The notes below the pieces were generated by a model. That model had not been told where the DNA came from and ran no database searches. It worked only from the letters and a program-made list of their open reading frames with translations. The position numbers and the translations under genes were made by a program. Below, piece after piece: positions 36,011 through 45,581 of a DNA stretch of 64,000 nucleotides (positions are counted from its first letter, which is position 1; each line of letters begins with the position of its first letter). Where the stretch lies: positions 1 through 64,000 of the forward strand of contig NZ_FYDX01000011.1 of assembly GCF_900187455.1 (NCBI RefSeq), read 5' to 3'. Source of the stretch: Pseudomonas sp. Irchel 3E13. GTDB taxonomy: Bacteria; Pseudomonadota; Gammaproteobacteria; Pseudomonadales; Pseudomonadaceae.

Positions 36011-37138
36011 TCAAAGATTGCGCGCAATGACCATGCGCTGAATGTCGCTGGTGCCTTCGTAGATCTGGCAGACCCGCACGTCGCGGTAGATCCGCTCCAG
36101 CGGGAAGTCGCTCAGATAGCCATAACCGCCGAGGGTCTGCAAGGCATCCGAACAGACCTTTTCGGCCATTTCCGAGGCGAAAAGCTTGGCCATCGAGGCT
36201 TCCACCAGCGCCGCCCGCCCGGCGTCACGCAGGGCCGCGGCATGATGCACCATCTGCCGGGCCACGGCGATGCGCGTGGCCATGTCGGCGAGGCGGAACG
36301 CAACGGCCTGGTGCTCGATCAGCGGCTTGCCGAAGCTCTCGCGCTCGCGCGCATAGTCGCGGGCCACTTCGAACGCGGCACGGGCCATGCCCACCGATTG
36401 CGCGGCGATACCGATACGCCCGCCTTCGAGGTTGGCCAGGGCGATCTTGTAGCCCTCGCCCTCCTCGCCCAGGCGGTTGGCCACCGGCACGCGCACGTCT
36501 TCGAAAACGATCTGGCAGGTGTCGGAGGCGTGCTGGCCGAGTTTGTCCTCGACCCGCGCTACCTGATAACCGGGGCTGTCGGTGGGCACGATAAAGGCGC
36601 TGATGCCGCGCTTGCCCGCCGCCGGATCGGTCACGGCAAAGACGATCACCACCCCGGCATTGCGGCCGGAAGTGATGAACTGCTTGCAACCGTTCAGGAC
36701 GTAGTGATCACCGTCGCGGCGGGCCCGGGTCTTCAGGCTGCTGGCGTCGGAGCCGGCCTGCGGCTCGGTCAGGGCGAAGGCGCCGAGCATGGCGCCGCTG
36801 GCCAGCGGAGTGAGGAAGCGCTGCTTCTGGTCGTCGTTGCCAAACTTGAGGATGGGCACGCAACCCACCGAGTTGTGCACGCTCATGATGGTGGAGCAGG
36901 CGCCGTCGCCGGCGGCGACTTCTTCCAGGGCCATGGCGTAGGCCAGGTAGCCGGTGTCGCACCCGCCCCACTGCTCCGGCACCAGCATGCCGAAGAAGCC
37001 CATGTCGGCCATTTCCGCCATCGCCTCTTTCGGGAAGCGGTGCTCGCGACTCCATTCTTCGGCGAACGGCCGCAGGCGTTCCTGGGAGAACTGCCGCGCC
37101 GCGTCGGCGATCTGTTGTTGCTCGTCGTTAACCAGCAT
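36011..37138 (-). CDS. acyl-CoA dehydrogenase (short/branched chain)
   Basis: A 375-residue FAD flavoenzyme introducing the 2,3-double bond. FALTEPQAGSDASSLKT and the C-terminal QIYEGTSDIQRMVIARNL, which includes the catalytic Glu, are the family signatures. The position of the Glu fits short-chain or 2-methyl-branched acyl-CoA dehydrogenases. It is separated from the thiolase and hydratase genes by about 10 bases on each side, so all are co-transcribed. Confidence 0.92.
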   Translation of the reverse strand: MLVNDEQQQIADAARQFSQERLRPFAEEWSREHRFPKEAMAEMADMGFFGMLVPEQWGGCDTGYLAYAMALEEVAAGDGACSTIMSVHNSVGCVPILKFGNDDQKQRFLTPLASGAMLGAFALTEPQAGSDASSLKTRARRDGDHYVLNGCKQFITSGRNAGVVIVFAVTDPAAGKRGISAFIVPTDSPGYQVARVEDKLGQHASDTCQIVFEDVRVPVANRLGEEGEGYKIALANLEGGRIGIAAQSVGMARAAFEVARDYARERESFGKPLIEHQAVAFRLADMATRIAVARQMVHHAAALRDAGRAALVEASMAKLFASEMAEKVCSDALQTLGGYGYLSDFPLERIYRDVRVCQIYEGTSDIQRMVIARNL

Positions 37139-37146
37139 GGTGCACC

Positions 37147-38340
37147 TCAGTTCAGGATCTCGACGGCCATGGCCGTGGCTTCGCCGCCGCCAATGCAGAT
37201 TGCCGCCACGCCACGGCGCAGGCCTTTCTGGCGAAGGGCCGACAGCAGCGTGACCAGGATGCGCGCGCCGGACGCACCGATCGGGTGGCCCAGGGCGCAG
37301 GCGCCGCCATGGATGTTGACCTTGTCGTGGGACAGGTCCAGCGAATGCATCGCCGCCAGGGTAACCACGGCGAAGGCTTCGTTGATCTCGAACAGGTCGA
37401 CATCGGCCAGGGTCCAGCCGGTGCGCTGCATGAGTTTTTCGATGGCGCCGATTGGCGCGGTGGGGAACAGCGCCGGCGCGTCGGCGAACGCCGAGTGGCC
37501 GTGGATCACCGCCAGTGGCTTGAGCCCCAGGCGTTCGGCGCGGGAGCGGCGCATCAGCACCAGCGCGGCGGCGCCGTCGGAGATCGAACTGGAGTTGGCC
37601 GCGGTCACCGTGCCGCCGTCGCGGAAGGCCGGCTTGAGTTGCGGGATCTTGTCGAGACGGGCCTTCGGCGGTTGTTCGTCATCACTGATGAGCACCTTCT
37701 CCTTGCCCACGGTGACCTCCACCGGAACGATCTCGGCGGCGAAACTGCCGTCCTTGATCGCCTGCTGCGCGCGGGTCAGCGAGGCAATGGCGAAATCGTC
37801 CTGGGCCTGGCGGCTGAAGCCGTTGGCCTCGGCGCAGTCTTCGGCGAAGGTGCCCATCAGGCGGCCCTTGTCGTAGGCGTCTTCCAGGCCGTCGAAGAAC
37901 ATGTGGTCGATGATCTTGCCGTGGCCCATGCGATAACCGCTGCGGGCCTTGTCCAGCAGGTATGGCGCGTTGGACATGCTTTCCATGCCACCGGCGACCA
38001 CCACTTCGGCGCTGCCGGCCAGCAGCAGGTCATGGGCCATGATCGCGGCCTGCATGCCGGAACCGCACATCTTGTTCAGGGTGGTGCAGGTGGTGCCTTT
38101 GTCCAGGCCGGCACCCAGCGCGGCCTGCCGGGCCGGGGCCTGGCCGAGGCCGGCGGGCAGCACGCAGCCGAACAGCACTTGCTCGACGCTGTCGGCGGCG
38201 ATGCCGGCGCGCTCCACCGCGCCACGGATGGCGGCGGCGCCCAGTTGCGGCGCGGTCAGGCTCTTGAGGTCGCCTTGCAGGCCACCCATGGGGGTGCGCA
38301 CGGCGCTGACGATTACGATTGGGTCATTGGCGAGGGTCAT
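37147..38340 (-). CDS. acetyl-CoA acyltransferase (thiolase)
   Basis: A 397-residue thiolase II-type enzyme. The nucleophilic Cys is in LNKMCGSGMQAA, with the active-site His in NIHGGACALGHPIGASG and the second Cys in AICIGGGEATA. In this operon it should cleave 2-methylacetoacetyl-CoA or a short 3-ketoacyl-CoA to acetyl-CoA plus propionyl-CoA or a shortened acyl-CoA. The next gene follows after nine bases. Confidence 0.93.
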   Translation of the reverse strand: MTLANDPIVIVSAVRTPMGGLQGDLKSLTAPQLGAAAIRGAVERAGIAADSVEQVLFGCVLPAGLGQAPARQAALGAGLDKGTTCTTLNKMCGSGMQAAIMAHDLLLAGSAEVVVAGGMESMSNAPYLLDKARSGYRMGHGKIIDHMFFDGLEDAYDKGRLMGTFAEDCAEANGFSRQAQDDFAIASLTRAQQAIKDGSFAAEIVPVEVTVGKEKVLISDDEQPPKARLDKIPQLKPAFRDGGTVTAANSSSISDGAAALVLMRRSRAERLGLKPLAVIHGHSAFADAPALFPTAPIGAIEKLMQRTGWTLADVDLFEINEAFAVVTLAAMHSLDLSHDKVNIHGGACALGHPIGASGARILVTLLSALRQKGLRRGVAAICIGGGEATAMAVEILN

Positions 38341-38355
38341 GGTGTTCTCCTGCGA

Positions 38356-39123
38356 TTATTTGGCAGCCATGCGCAAGGCGCCGTCGAGACGGATCACCTC
38401 GCCGTTGAGCATGCTGTTTTCAATGATGTGGCGAGCCAGCGCGGCGTATTCCACCGGGCGGCCCAGGCGCGGCGGGAACGGCACGCCGGCGGCCAGCGAG
38501 TCACGCACGTCCTGGGTCATGCCGGCCATCATCGGGGTTTCGAAAATGCCGGGGGCGATGGTCATCACGCGGATGCCGAAGCGCGCCAGTTCGCGGGCGG
38601 CGGGCAAGGTCAGGCTGGCGATGGCGCCTTTCGACGCGGCGTAGGCGGCCTGGCCGATCTGGCCGTCATAGGCGGCGATCGAGGCGGTGTTGATGATCAC
38701 CCCGCGCTCGCCATCGGCACCGGCCTCGCCTTCGGCCATGGCCGCGGCGACCAGGCGCAGCAGGTTGAAGCTGCCGATCAGGTTGACGTTGATCACCCGG
38801 CTGAAGCTGTCCAGACCGTGCGGGCCATTTCTGCCCAGGACTTTCTCGGCGCCGACGATACCGGCGCAGTTGACCAGCCCGTGCAGGCTGCCGAACGCCT
38901 CCACGGCGGCATCGACCGCGGCCTTGGCGGCGGCCTCCTGGCTGATGTCGGCGACGGCATGGCGGGCGTTCTCGCCCAGCGCTGCGGCCTTGGCGGCGAC
39001 CGCTTCGGCATTGAGGTCGACCAGCATCACCCGGGCACCGGCCTGGATGAGCATTTCCGCGGTCGCGGCGCCGAGGCCCGAGGCCGCGCCGCTGACGATG
39101 AAGTTCTTGTTGGCTATTTGCAT
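38356..39123 (-). CDS. 3-hydroxyacyl-CoA dehydrogenase, SDR type
   Basis: A 255-residue short-chain dehydrogenase like human HSD17B10 and P. putida PP_2214. NAD-binding SGAASGLGAAT, the catalytic Ser in INTASIAAY and YAASK (Tyr/Lys) are present; LVDLNAE indicates NAD preference. It should oxidise 2-methyl-3-hydroxybutyryl-CoA. The frame is open 65 codons upstream, but ATG at 39123 directly precedes the Rossmann strand and follows a purine-rich site. Confidence 0.92.
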   Translation of the reverse strand: MQIANKNFIVSGAASGLGAATAEMLIQAGARVMLVDLNAEAVAAKAAALGENARHAVADISQEAAAKAAVDAAVEAFGSLHGLVNCAGIVGAEKVLGRNGPHGLDSFSRVINVNLIGSFNLLRLVAAAMAEGEAGADGERGVIINTASIAAYDGQIGQAAYAASKGAIASLTLPAARELARFGIRVMTIAPGIFETPMMAGMTQDVRDSLAAGVPFPPRLGRPVEYAALARHIIENSMLNGEVIRLDGALRMAAK

Positions 39124-39133
39124 GGTGCTGTCC

Positions 39134-40786
39134 TCACGCGCTGGCCTTGTGGGCCTGCGCTGCTTGTTGAAGGGCGATTTCCTGATTGCGCAGGATGAAA
39201 CGCTGCAGCTTGCCGCTCGGGGTCTTGGGCAGCTCGCTGACGAATTCGATTTCACGGGGATAGGCGTGGGCGTACAAGCGCTGGCGTACGTGCTGGCGCA
39301 GGGTTTCGGCCAGCTCATCGTTGGCCGCGTGGCCGCTGCCGAGCACGACGAAGGCTTTGATCAGTTCGGTGCGCTCCGGGTCGGGCTTGCCGATCACCGC
39401 CGCCTCGATCACCGCCGGGTGCTCGATCAGCGCGCTTTCCACGTCGAACGGGCCGACGCGGTAGCCGGAGGTGGTGATCACGTCGTCGCTGCGGCCGACG
39501 AAGCTGATGCTGCCGTCCGGGTTCAGCTCGACGGTATCGCCGCTGAGGTAGTACTTGCCGACGAAGGCTTTGGTCGGCAAGCCGTGGTAGCCGCCGAACC
39601 AGCACAGCGGCGATTGTTCGCGGTCGACGGCGAGGATGCCCGGCTGTCCGGCCGGCAGTTCCTGGTGGTGCTCGTCGAGCACGACGATGCGGTGGCCGGG
39701 AATGGCGTAGCCGGCGGAACCCAGGTGCACCGGGTGCTCAAGGCCGTGATGGTTGCACAGCACCATGCCCAGTTCGGTCTGGCCGTAGTGGTCGTGGATG
39801 GTCACGTCCAGTTGATCGCGGAACCAGCGGATCACTTCCGGGTTGAGCGGCTCGCCGGCGCTGCTCACCACCCGCAGGCGGCCCTTGATCGGCGCCGAGA
39901 ACGCATCGCCGGCGGCAATCAGCATACGGTAGGCGGTCGGCGAGCCGGCCAGGTTGGTGATGGCAAATTTGTCGATGATCCGGCAGGTGCTCTCGACGCT
40001 GAACGGGCCGTCGAAAAAGGTCGTCGCGTGGCCCAGGGACAAAGGCCCGGTGACCGCGTAATAGAGGCCGTAGGCCCAGCCCGGATCGGCGAGGTTCCAG
40101 AAGTTGTCTTCGGGGCGCAGGTCGATGGCGTCACGCATGTAGCCCTGGAACGCGACGATCGCGCGCAGCGGGACTTCCAGGGGTTTGGCGGGGCCGGTGG
40201 TGCCGGAGGTGAACATCAGCAGGAACGGCGCCTCGCCCGACAGCAGGACCGGCTCGCAGTACGGGTCGGCGGCCTCGAGTTCGCCCTGGAAATCCAGGTC
40301 GCCACGGGCGGCGTCGGCCTTGACGCAGATGATCGTCGGGCAGTCTTCGACATCGTCGAGCTTGCCGCGGTTGTTCGGGTCGGTGACCACCACCTTGGCA
40401 CCCGAAGCGTGCAGCCGGTGCTCGATGGCTTTCGGTCCGAACGCAGTGAACAACGGTTGATAGACCGCGCCAAGGCGCCAGGTGGCGAGGACCGTCACCA
40501 GCAGCTCTACGGTACGCGGCAGCAGGCCGGCGACCCGGTCGCCGGGGGCGACGCCCTGGGCCTTGAGCACATTGGCAAAGCGCGCGGCGCGGGCCTGCAG
40601 CTCGCTGAAACGGTAACTGGCGCTTTGTCCGTCGCGGCCTTCCCAGTGAAGGGCGATGCGGTCGTCCGCAGCGTGTCGGTCGCAGCATTCGACACAGGCG
40701 TTGAGCGCCTCGAGACTGCCGGCCAGCGCCGCCCCGGCCGCTTGCGGGTAATTGAAGGTACGTGCCGCCGCGCTGTAATCACGCAT
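39134..40786 (-). CDS. acyl-CoA synthetase (AMP-binding)
   Basis: A 550-residue adenylate-forming enzyme activating a short or medium, possibly branched, carboxylate with ATP and CoA. The P-loop-like motif FTSGTTGPAKPLE, DHYGQTELGM, YYLSGDTVELNPDGS and the C-terminal lysine motif PKTPSGKLQRF are all present. It is the first gene of the operon; GAGGAG lies eight bases before the ATG and an exact Crc-type A-rich motif lies immediately upstream of that. The frame is open 25 codons further, without a ribosome-binding site. Confidence 0.92.
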   Translation of the reverse strand: MRDYSAAARTFNYPQAAGAALAGSLEALNACVECCDRHAADDRIALHWEGRDGQSASYRFSELQARAARFANVLKAQGVAPGDRVAGLLPRTVELLVTVLATWRLGAVYQPLFTAFGPKAIEHRLHASGAKVVVTDPNNRGKLDDVEDCPTIICVKADAARGDLDFQGELEAADPYCEPVLLSGEAPFLLMFTSGTTGPAKPLEVPLRAIVAFQGYMRDAIDLRPEDNFWNLADPGWAYGLYYAVTGPLSLGHATTFFDGPFSVESTCRIIDKFAITNLAGSPTAYRMLIAAGDAFSAPIKGRLRVVSSAGEPLNPEVIRWFRDQLDVTIHDHYGQTELGMVLCNHHGLEHPVHLGSAGYAIPGHRIVVLDEHHQELPAGQPGILAVDREQSPLCWFGGYHGLPTKAFVGKYYLSGDTVELNPDGSISFVGRSDDVITTSGYRVGPFDVESALIEHPAVIEAAVIGKPDPERTELIKAFVVLGSGHAANDELAETLRQHVRQRLYAHAYPREIEFVSELPKTPSGKLQRFILRNQEIALQQAAQAHKASA

Positions 40787-40803
40787 CGCCGAACTCCTCG
40801 TTT

Positions 40804-40811
40804 TTATTGTT
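40804..40811 (-). promoter_or_regulatory. candidate Hfq/Crc site at the acyl-CoA synthetase start
   Basis: The minus strand reads AACAATAA, an exact AAnAAnAA motif followed by AAAC and then the GAGGAG ribosome-binding site. This position is typical of Crc/Hfq targets in Pseudomonas catabolic operons. Confidence 0.6.
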
Positions 40812-40931
40812 GGAATAACGAAAGGTCCGGAGATAGTCGCGCTGGGGCCGACTTGGGGCAATGGTCAAAGCTGTCAATCTGGATGACTGGTTTGGCCATG
40901 GGACGACCCGCGTCGCCCCACGGCGGGCCGC

Positions 40932-43900
40932 TCAAACCGGCGGGTCTTGCCTCATCGCCTCGCCGGTCAGGCGCAGCGCCAGGTCCTGAAAGGCCGCGCT
41001 ACGCTCAGCGGCGAGGCTGTTCATGCGCGCGAGGTATTCGCCCTCGGGCAGGCTGGCGTGCTGCGCGCCGAGTTCGTCCAGACGGTGCCAGAACCGGTCT
41101 TCAAGTTCAGCGAACGCGGCCGGGTGCTGTTCGCGCAGGTATTCCACCCAGTAATCGCGGCTGGCAATGAACCGCGGCAGTTCATTGCCCTGCTCGTCGG
41201 CACGCACGACACGCACCGCCTCGCGCAGGTCCTGCGGCGTCACGCCGGCGATCTGGCTGAAATCCATATGGCTCGGCTGCCCCGGCAACTCCAGCTCACG
41301 CGCCAGCCCCGTGCGATAGGCCAGGCTGACTTCCACCTCATCCACGCCACGCCCTTGGGCGTAACGCTCGGTGATCACCTGGCGAACGTGCAGTTCAAGC
41401 CGCTCCAGGCGGAACAGCCGTCGGCAAAACCGCAGCAGCACGCTATGCGACAGCCCCCAATTGGCTTGTCGGCGGGCCTGGTGGAGCAGGAAACGGACCT
41501 CCAGCACACTGAAGTTGGATTCCACACTGTCGGCGCAGGTCGTCGGTCCCGCCGCGAGGTCGAACAAGGTTTCCCGCAGCTCGGTGCTCTCCACGCAGCC
41601 GTTCAGCATGCGCCATACCCGCACCCGCAGATCGACCCCCGCCAGGCGGAACTCGGCCGTCGTCAGCAAGCGCCCCAGCAACGCGAAGAAGTCGCCGGAA
41701 TTGGGCTCGGCATGCAGGCGATCCCACCGTTCACCGCGCTCGACCAGCACCTCGCCCTGGGCATCGTCGAGCCAGCGTTCACGCAACAACTCGCTCGATA
41801 TCGGCACGTCCTCGGTCATGTCCCAGAGCCGCGCGCGGACCGCCGGCGAGAGCGGATTGCCCTGCAACAACAAGGCACTGCGGACGTGCTGGGGCGATTC
41901 GAAAAAGCCGTCCGGCAAGGTCGCCAATTGGTTGCCCCGCAAATCGGCGAACTCCACGAACGGCAGGCTCAGCACGCCCGGCGGGAGGCTGCGCAAGCGT
42001 GTCTGGCGCAGGCCCAGGCGTTGCAGGCGCGGCAAGCGGCTGACGTCCGGCGCCACATCCAACGGGTTGTGATCGAGGGAAAGTATCTCCAGACGGCTCA
42101 ACGACGACAGGATCTGCTGGCCCATGGTGCTGATGCGGATCAGGTTGCTCTCCAGCACCAGGTGGCGCAGCTCCCGCATATTGCCAACGGCCTGTGGAAT
42201 GTCGGTGAGGGCGTTGCCGCTCATATCGAGCCAGCGCAGGCGAGTGAAGCTTTGCAGGAACCCGCTGATGCGCTGCGACTGCTGCGCGTCAGGCAAGGTC
42301 AACTCGACCACGTGGGAAAAATCGATGTCCGCCGACAATTCCGGGAAATCCCCTGTCGCTACATAGCCGAGGTTCAAGCGATAGCCCAGCAAGGCGCCGT
42401 CAGTGCCGTGCATCGGCGCGGTCAGGCGACACCAGCAACGACGTATTTCCTCGACCACCCGGCGGCGACCATTGGCCTGTTGCGTGGTGGCCTGGAGTTG
42501 CCAGCGGTACAGGGTTTCCTCGAGATGATGAAGTGATCGCTGGTAGCGCAACAGCTCGCTCATCGGGTCATCGTGCGCAGCGCTGATGCCCTCGAGAAAG
42601 CGGCTCACTTCCTGGTCATCGAACCCCGGAAACAATGACCTGACCATGCTGGTCAACGAGGTTCGCCCCGTGGCCCCGCGCCCACTCAGCGGATAGCCCG
42701 GACGACCCTCGGCGGTACGCCGCAAGGGATTGAACACGCCCGGCCGGCTGGCCATGCCGATCAGCACCGGCACGCGCTGGCGGTCGGCGATGGCGCGATC
42801 GAGCAGCAGTTGTCGCAATTGTTCATCAGCCTGCTCGCCCTCCAGACCCAAGGCTTGAGCGTTGACCGGGCCAAGCCCCTCCAGGATGGCGTGGAACAGA
42901 TTGCCTGGTTCCGCCTGGTTGCCCACCGGGTCCAGCTCACCGAACACGTCGAACTGCGCGCCGGCGCGCAGCAGGATCCGCACCTGCCGTGTGTCGGAGA
43001 GCGGCAACAGGCGCTCGATCACCCGGCCGTGCACCGATCCGTCGCGCAACTCGAAACTGAAGCCCTCGGGCCACTCGGGCAGATGACGCAACAAGCCGAA
43101 GGCCAGGCGCACGCTGAGGTCGGGGCACACGTTGTGCAAACACAGGCCCTGCAGCGCCTGGCTGACGCGCACCTCGCTCAACGCCAGGCGCGCCTGCTCG
43201 GCCATGGCCAGGGGAATTCGCCCGCGCTCGTCGATGGAGCGAAGCGCGGCCTCCCCCGCCTCGTCAATCAAGGCGCGGATATGCACGGCGGGCAAGCCGG
43301 GGAAATCACGCCGCAGCAAGGCGCCCCGGCTATCAAGCTTCGACGACTGCCGGGCCGCGGTGTTGTCGAACAGCAACGCCCGAAGCGACGGCGAACCCGA
43401 TTGCCAAGTGGCCCGCTCGTCCACCGGCAAGGCGTGCGGACGGTTGAGCAACGCCTTGGTGTAGCCGGCCAACTCGGGGTCCAGCGCACTCATCGGCTGC
43501 CCCTGTTGCAGTTGCTCGAAGAAACGATCGATCCGCGCATCCAGGGCAAACTGCGCCAGCGTATGGCGCAAGGTTGCCGGCACCGCGCGCCGCTCCACCA
43601 ACAGGCCGCGCAACATCGCCTCGTCGCCCCCGGCCACGGCGACCGCCCGTTCACACGCGAGGTCGCTCACGTCTTCACTACCGGGTAGCAGGCGGCGCAA
43701 CAGATTGGCCGTGCCCTGCCATTGCAGAGGGTGCTCGCCGGGCAGCCACCAGGCACCGCGACCATTTCCGCTCAATATCGGTGTGTAGCCCTCCGCGCGG
43801 GTCGGATGAAGAATCAGCCAGCGACCACTGCGCGGATCCTGCCGGACTTCGAATACCCGGTCGCCCTGCCGCCACCACTGACGGCCTTGCTTGCGGATCA

Positions 43901-45476
43901 GACCGTCGGCGTCGAGCCGGTGCGGGAACGGCAACGACAGCAGCGGCAAGGCATAGGCGGACAGGTCCGCGAGCCACAGGCGCAGGGTTCCGTCGGCACG
44001 CAGCACCGGTAGCAGGCGGCCAATGAACTCACTGCGTTGCAAGGTCCGCACTACCGTGATCGCGGCCACCGAGCCGATCGTGGTCAGCGCCAGGTCGCGC
44101 ACCACTCCCAACATGTGGTCGAGCGCTTCTTCGTGCTGGCCCCGGCGCCACTCCTGCACCCCCTCATACACCTCGCCGAGCATTTCCCAGACCAGGTTCA
44201 CCAGCATCAATTCGCCGACCACCGGCAAGAACGACGCGGTCAACATAAGCACCGATACCCCCGCCGACTCCAGCGCGGCGATGCGCTGTTGGTACACCTC
44301 CAGGTCAGCCGCCGAGGTCGGCACGACCAAGGCGGCGGCATCGGCCTTGAGCCGGCTGATCCGATGCTGCACCAGGCGAGAGAACTCGACGTCCTGAGCC
44401 GTCAGCCCGACCACCTCCAGGTCCGGACGAGGGGCTTCCAGCCGCGACGCGAGCTTGATGACGAAACCCAGCCGATCATCCTGGGCGAGCAGGTGGGTGA
44501 AGCGGTCGCGGTAGGTGCTGTTCTTGAGGTCATTGCCCAGGTCGGTGGCGAGTGCGTACCACGACGAATATTGGCGCAACGGCTGGCGGGGATCATTGGG
44601 CCAATAGAAAACCAGTTGCCGCGGCGCTGCGCCGGCCTGCTCGCGAACGGCGCCCGGCAGGCCCTTGTCGCGCGCCTCGAAGATCAACACGCCCGGCACG
44701 GCAAAACCCAACACTTCCAGGAAGCGGCAGCAGACGGGCAACTGGCCCGGGTTCGCATGGGCATCGGCCGTGGCCAGTTTCAGCAAACCCTGCAGGGCCT
44801 GATCATCGATCTGGCCCCTCAGGCTGGCGCTGTGGGCATGCGCGGCCAGCGCGCAGCGCATGTCTTCGGCCAGCACGTGCAACACCTGTTGCAGCGCCTG
44901 GGTGTCGGCCGGTTGCAGAAGCGTTTCCAGGTGCTGCTGGTATTGGCTGCCGAGGTCCAGGCGGCGACAGATTTCGGCCAGGCGCTCCGGTGGCAGGTCC
45001 AGCATCTTGCCCGCCTGGACGATGCCGGCGCCCGGGTAGTAATTGCTGGCCTTGGCCTGCGCTCCGGTAAAATTTTGCAGCACGCGATGGAACAGGCTGC
45101 TGTCGCGGGAATAGAGCTTGAACGTGGGCAGGTCGACGTCAGTGATCGGAAACAACGGGCGCGTGACCCGCAACCGGACATCGCGCCACAGCGCCTCACG
45201 GATATCCAGGGCAACCTCACCCTCCTGGGCCAGCGCGTTCTGGAGCAAGGGGATGACGAAATCCTCGACCGGCCGGATCGACTCCAGCAGCCGCGCCACC
45301 CGCCCCTGCAACGCCTGGTGGGCAGCAAGGCTGGCCTGCAACTGATCGAGCCGGTCAACGGAGGCGGACTTGAGCCACTGCGGGGCTTGGGAGGCGATGA
45401 AACGGTCAATCGCCGAGTTGTCGTCCAGTGCCACGTCGGCAGATGAATCGGGGGAACGCGTGGATGAAGGTGACAT
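40932..45476 (-). CDS. DUF6543-LRR-NEL protein, putative E3 ubiquitin ligase effector
   Basis: A 1514-residue protein with three parts. Residues about 1-480 match the DUF6543 dermonecrotic-toxin domain (FYWPNDPRQPLRQYSSWYAL) and end in hydrophobic helices (FLPVVGELMLVNLVWEMLG). Residues about 1060-1215 are leucine-rich repeats (LRWLDMSGNALTDIPQAVGN). Residues about 1220-1500 form a NEL domain with TTCADSVESNFSVLE; Cys1314 and Asp1316 give the CxD motif of IpaH/SspH-type ubiquitin ligases. Such enzymes ubiquitinate host proteins, and their LRRs select substrates and restrain activity. There is no signal peptide and no neighbouring secretion genes. GGAG precedes the ATG. Confidence 0.88.
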   Translation of the reverse strand: MSPSSTRSPDSSADVALDDNSAIDRFIASQAPQWLKSASVDRLDQLQASLAAHQALQGRVARLLESIRPVEDFVIPLLQNALAQEGEVALDIREALWRDVRLRVTRPLFPITDVDLPTFKLYSRDSSLFHRVLQNFTGAQAKASNYYPGAGIVQAGKMLDLPPERLAEICRRLDLGSQYQQHLETLLQPADTQALQQVLHVLAEDMRCALAAHAHSASLRGQIDDQALQGLLKLATADAHANPGQLPVCCRFLEVLGFAVPGVLIFEARDKGLPGAVREQAGAAPRQLVFYWPNDPRQPLRQYSSWYALATDLGNDLKNSTYRDRFTHLLAQDDRLGFVIKLASRLEAPRPDLEVVGLTAQDVEFSRLVQHRISRLKADAAALVVPTSAADLEVYQQRIAALESAGVSVLMLTASFLPVVGELMLVNLVWEMLGEVYEGVQEWRRGQHEEALDHMLGVVRDLALTTIGSVAAITVVRTLQRSEFIGRLLPVLRADGTLRLWLADLSAYALPLLSLPFPHRLDADGLIRKQGRQWWRQGDRVFEVRQDPRSGRWLILHPTRAEGYTPILSGNGRGAWWLPGEHPLQWQGTANLLRRLLPGSEDVSDLACERAVAVAGGDEAMLRGLLVERRAVPATLRHTLAQFALDARIDRFFEQLQQGQPMSALDPELAGYTKALLNRPHALPVDERATWQSGSPSLRALLFDNTAARQSSKLDSRGALLRRDFPGLPAVHIRALIDEAGEAALRSIDERGRIPLAMAEQARLALSEVRVSQALQGLCLHNVCPDLSVRLAFGLLRHLPEWPEGFSFELRDGSVHGRVIERLLPLSDTRQVRILLRAGAQFDVFGELDPVGNQAEPGNLFHAILEGLGPVNAQALGLEGEQADEQLRQLLLDRAIADRQRVPVLIGMASRPGVFNPLRRTAEGRPGYPLSGRGATGRTSLTSMVRSLFPGFDDQEVSRFLEGISAAHDDPMSELLRYQRSLHHLEETLYRWQLQATTQQANGRRRVVEEIRRCWCRLTAPMHGTDGALLGYRLNLGYVATGDFPELSADIDFSHVVELTLPDAQQSQRISGFLQSFTRLRWLDMSGNALTDIPQAVGNMRELRHLVLESNLIRISTMGQQILSSLSRLEILSLDHNPLDVAPDVSRLPRLQRLGLRQTRLRSLPPGVLSLPFVEFADLRGNQLATLPDGFFESPQHVRSALLLQGNPLSPAVRARLWDMTEDVPISSELLRERWLDDAQGEVLVERGERWDRLHAEPNSGDFFALLGRLLTTAEFRLAGVDLRVRVWRMLNGCVESTELRETLFDLAAGPTTCADSVESNFSVLEVRFLLHQARRQANWGLSHSVLLRFCRRLFRLERLELHVRQVITERYAQGRGVDEVEVSLAYRTGLARELELPGQPSHMDFSQIAGVTPQDLREAVRVVRADEQGNELPRFIASRDYWVEYLREQHPAAFAELEDRFWHRLDELGAQHASLPEGEYLARMNSLAAERSAAFQDLALRLTGEAMRQDPPV

Positions 45477-45581
45477 GGGGTCCGGCTCCTCGATGAGAGC
45501 CGGCAGCCTATGAATCCCTTCCGCCCGCCATCAGCGGGAAACAGCGCACGGCGGTGCAGCGCGTCCTCCCAGGCAAACACC

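Noticed and set aside
35306..41170. Several 600-860-codon plus-strand frames opposite the acyl-CoA operon
   Set aside because: The minus-strand genes carry complete catalytic motifs and operon spacing, while the plus-strand frames have none.
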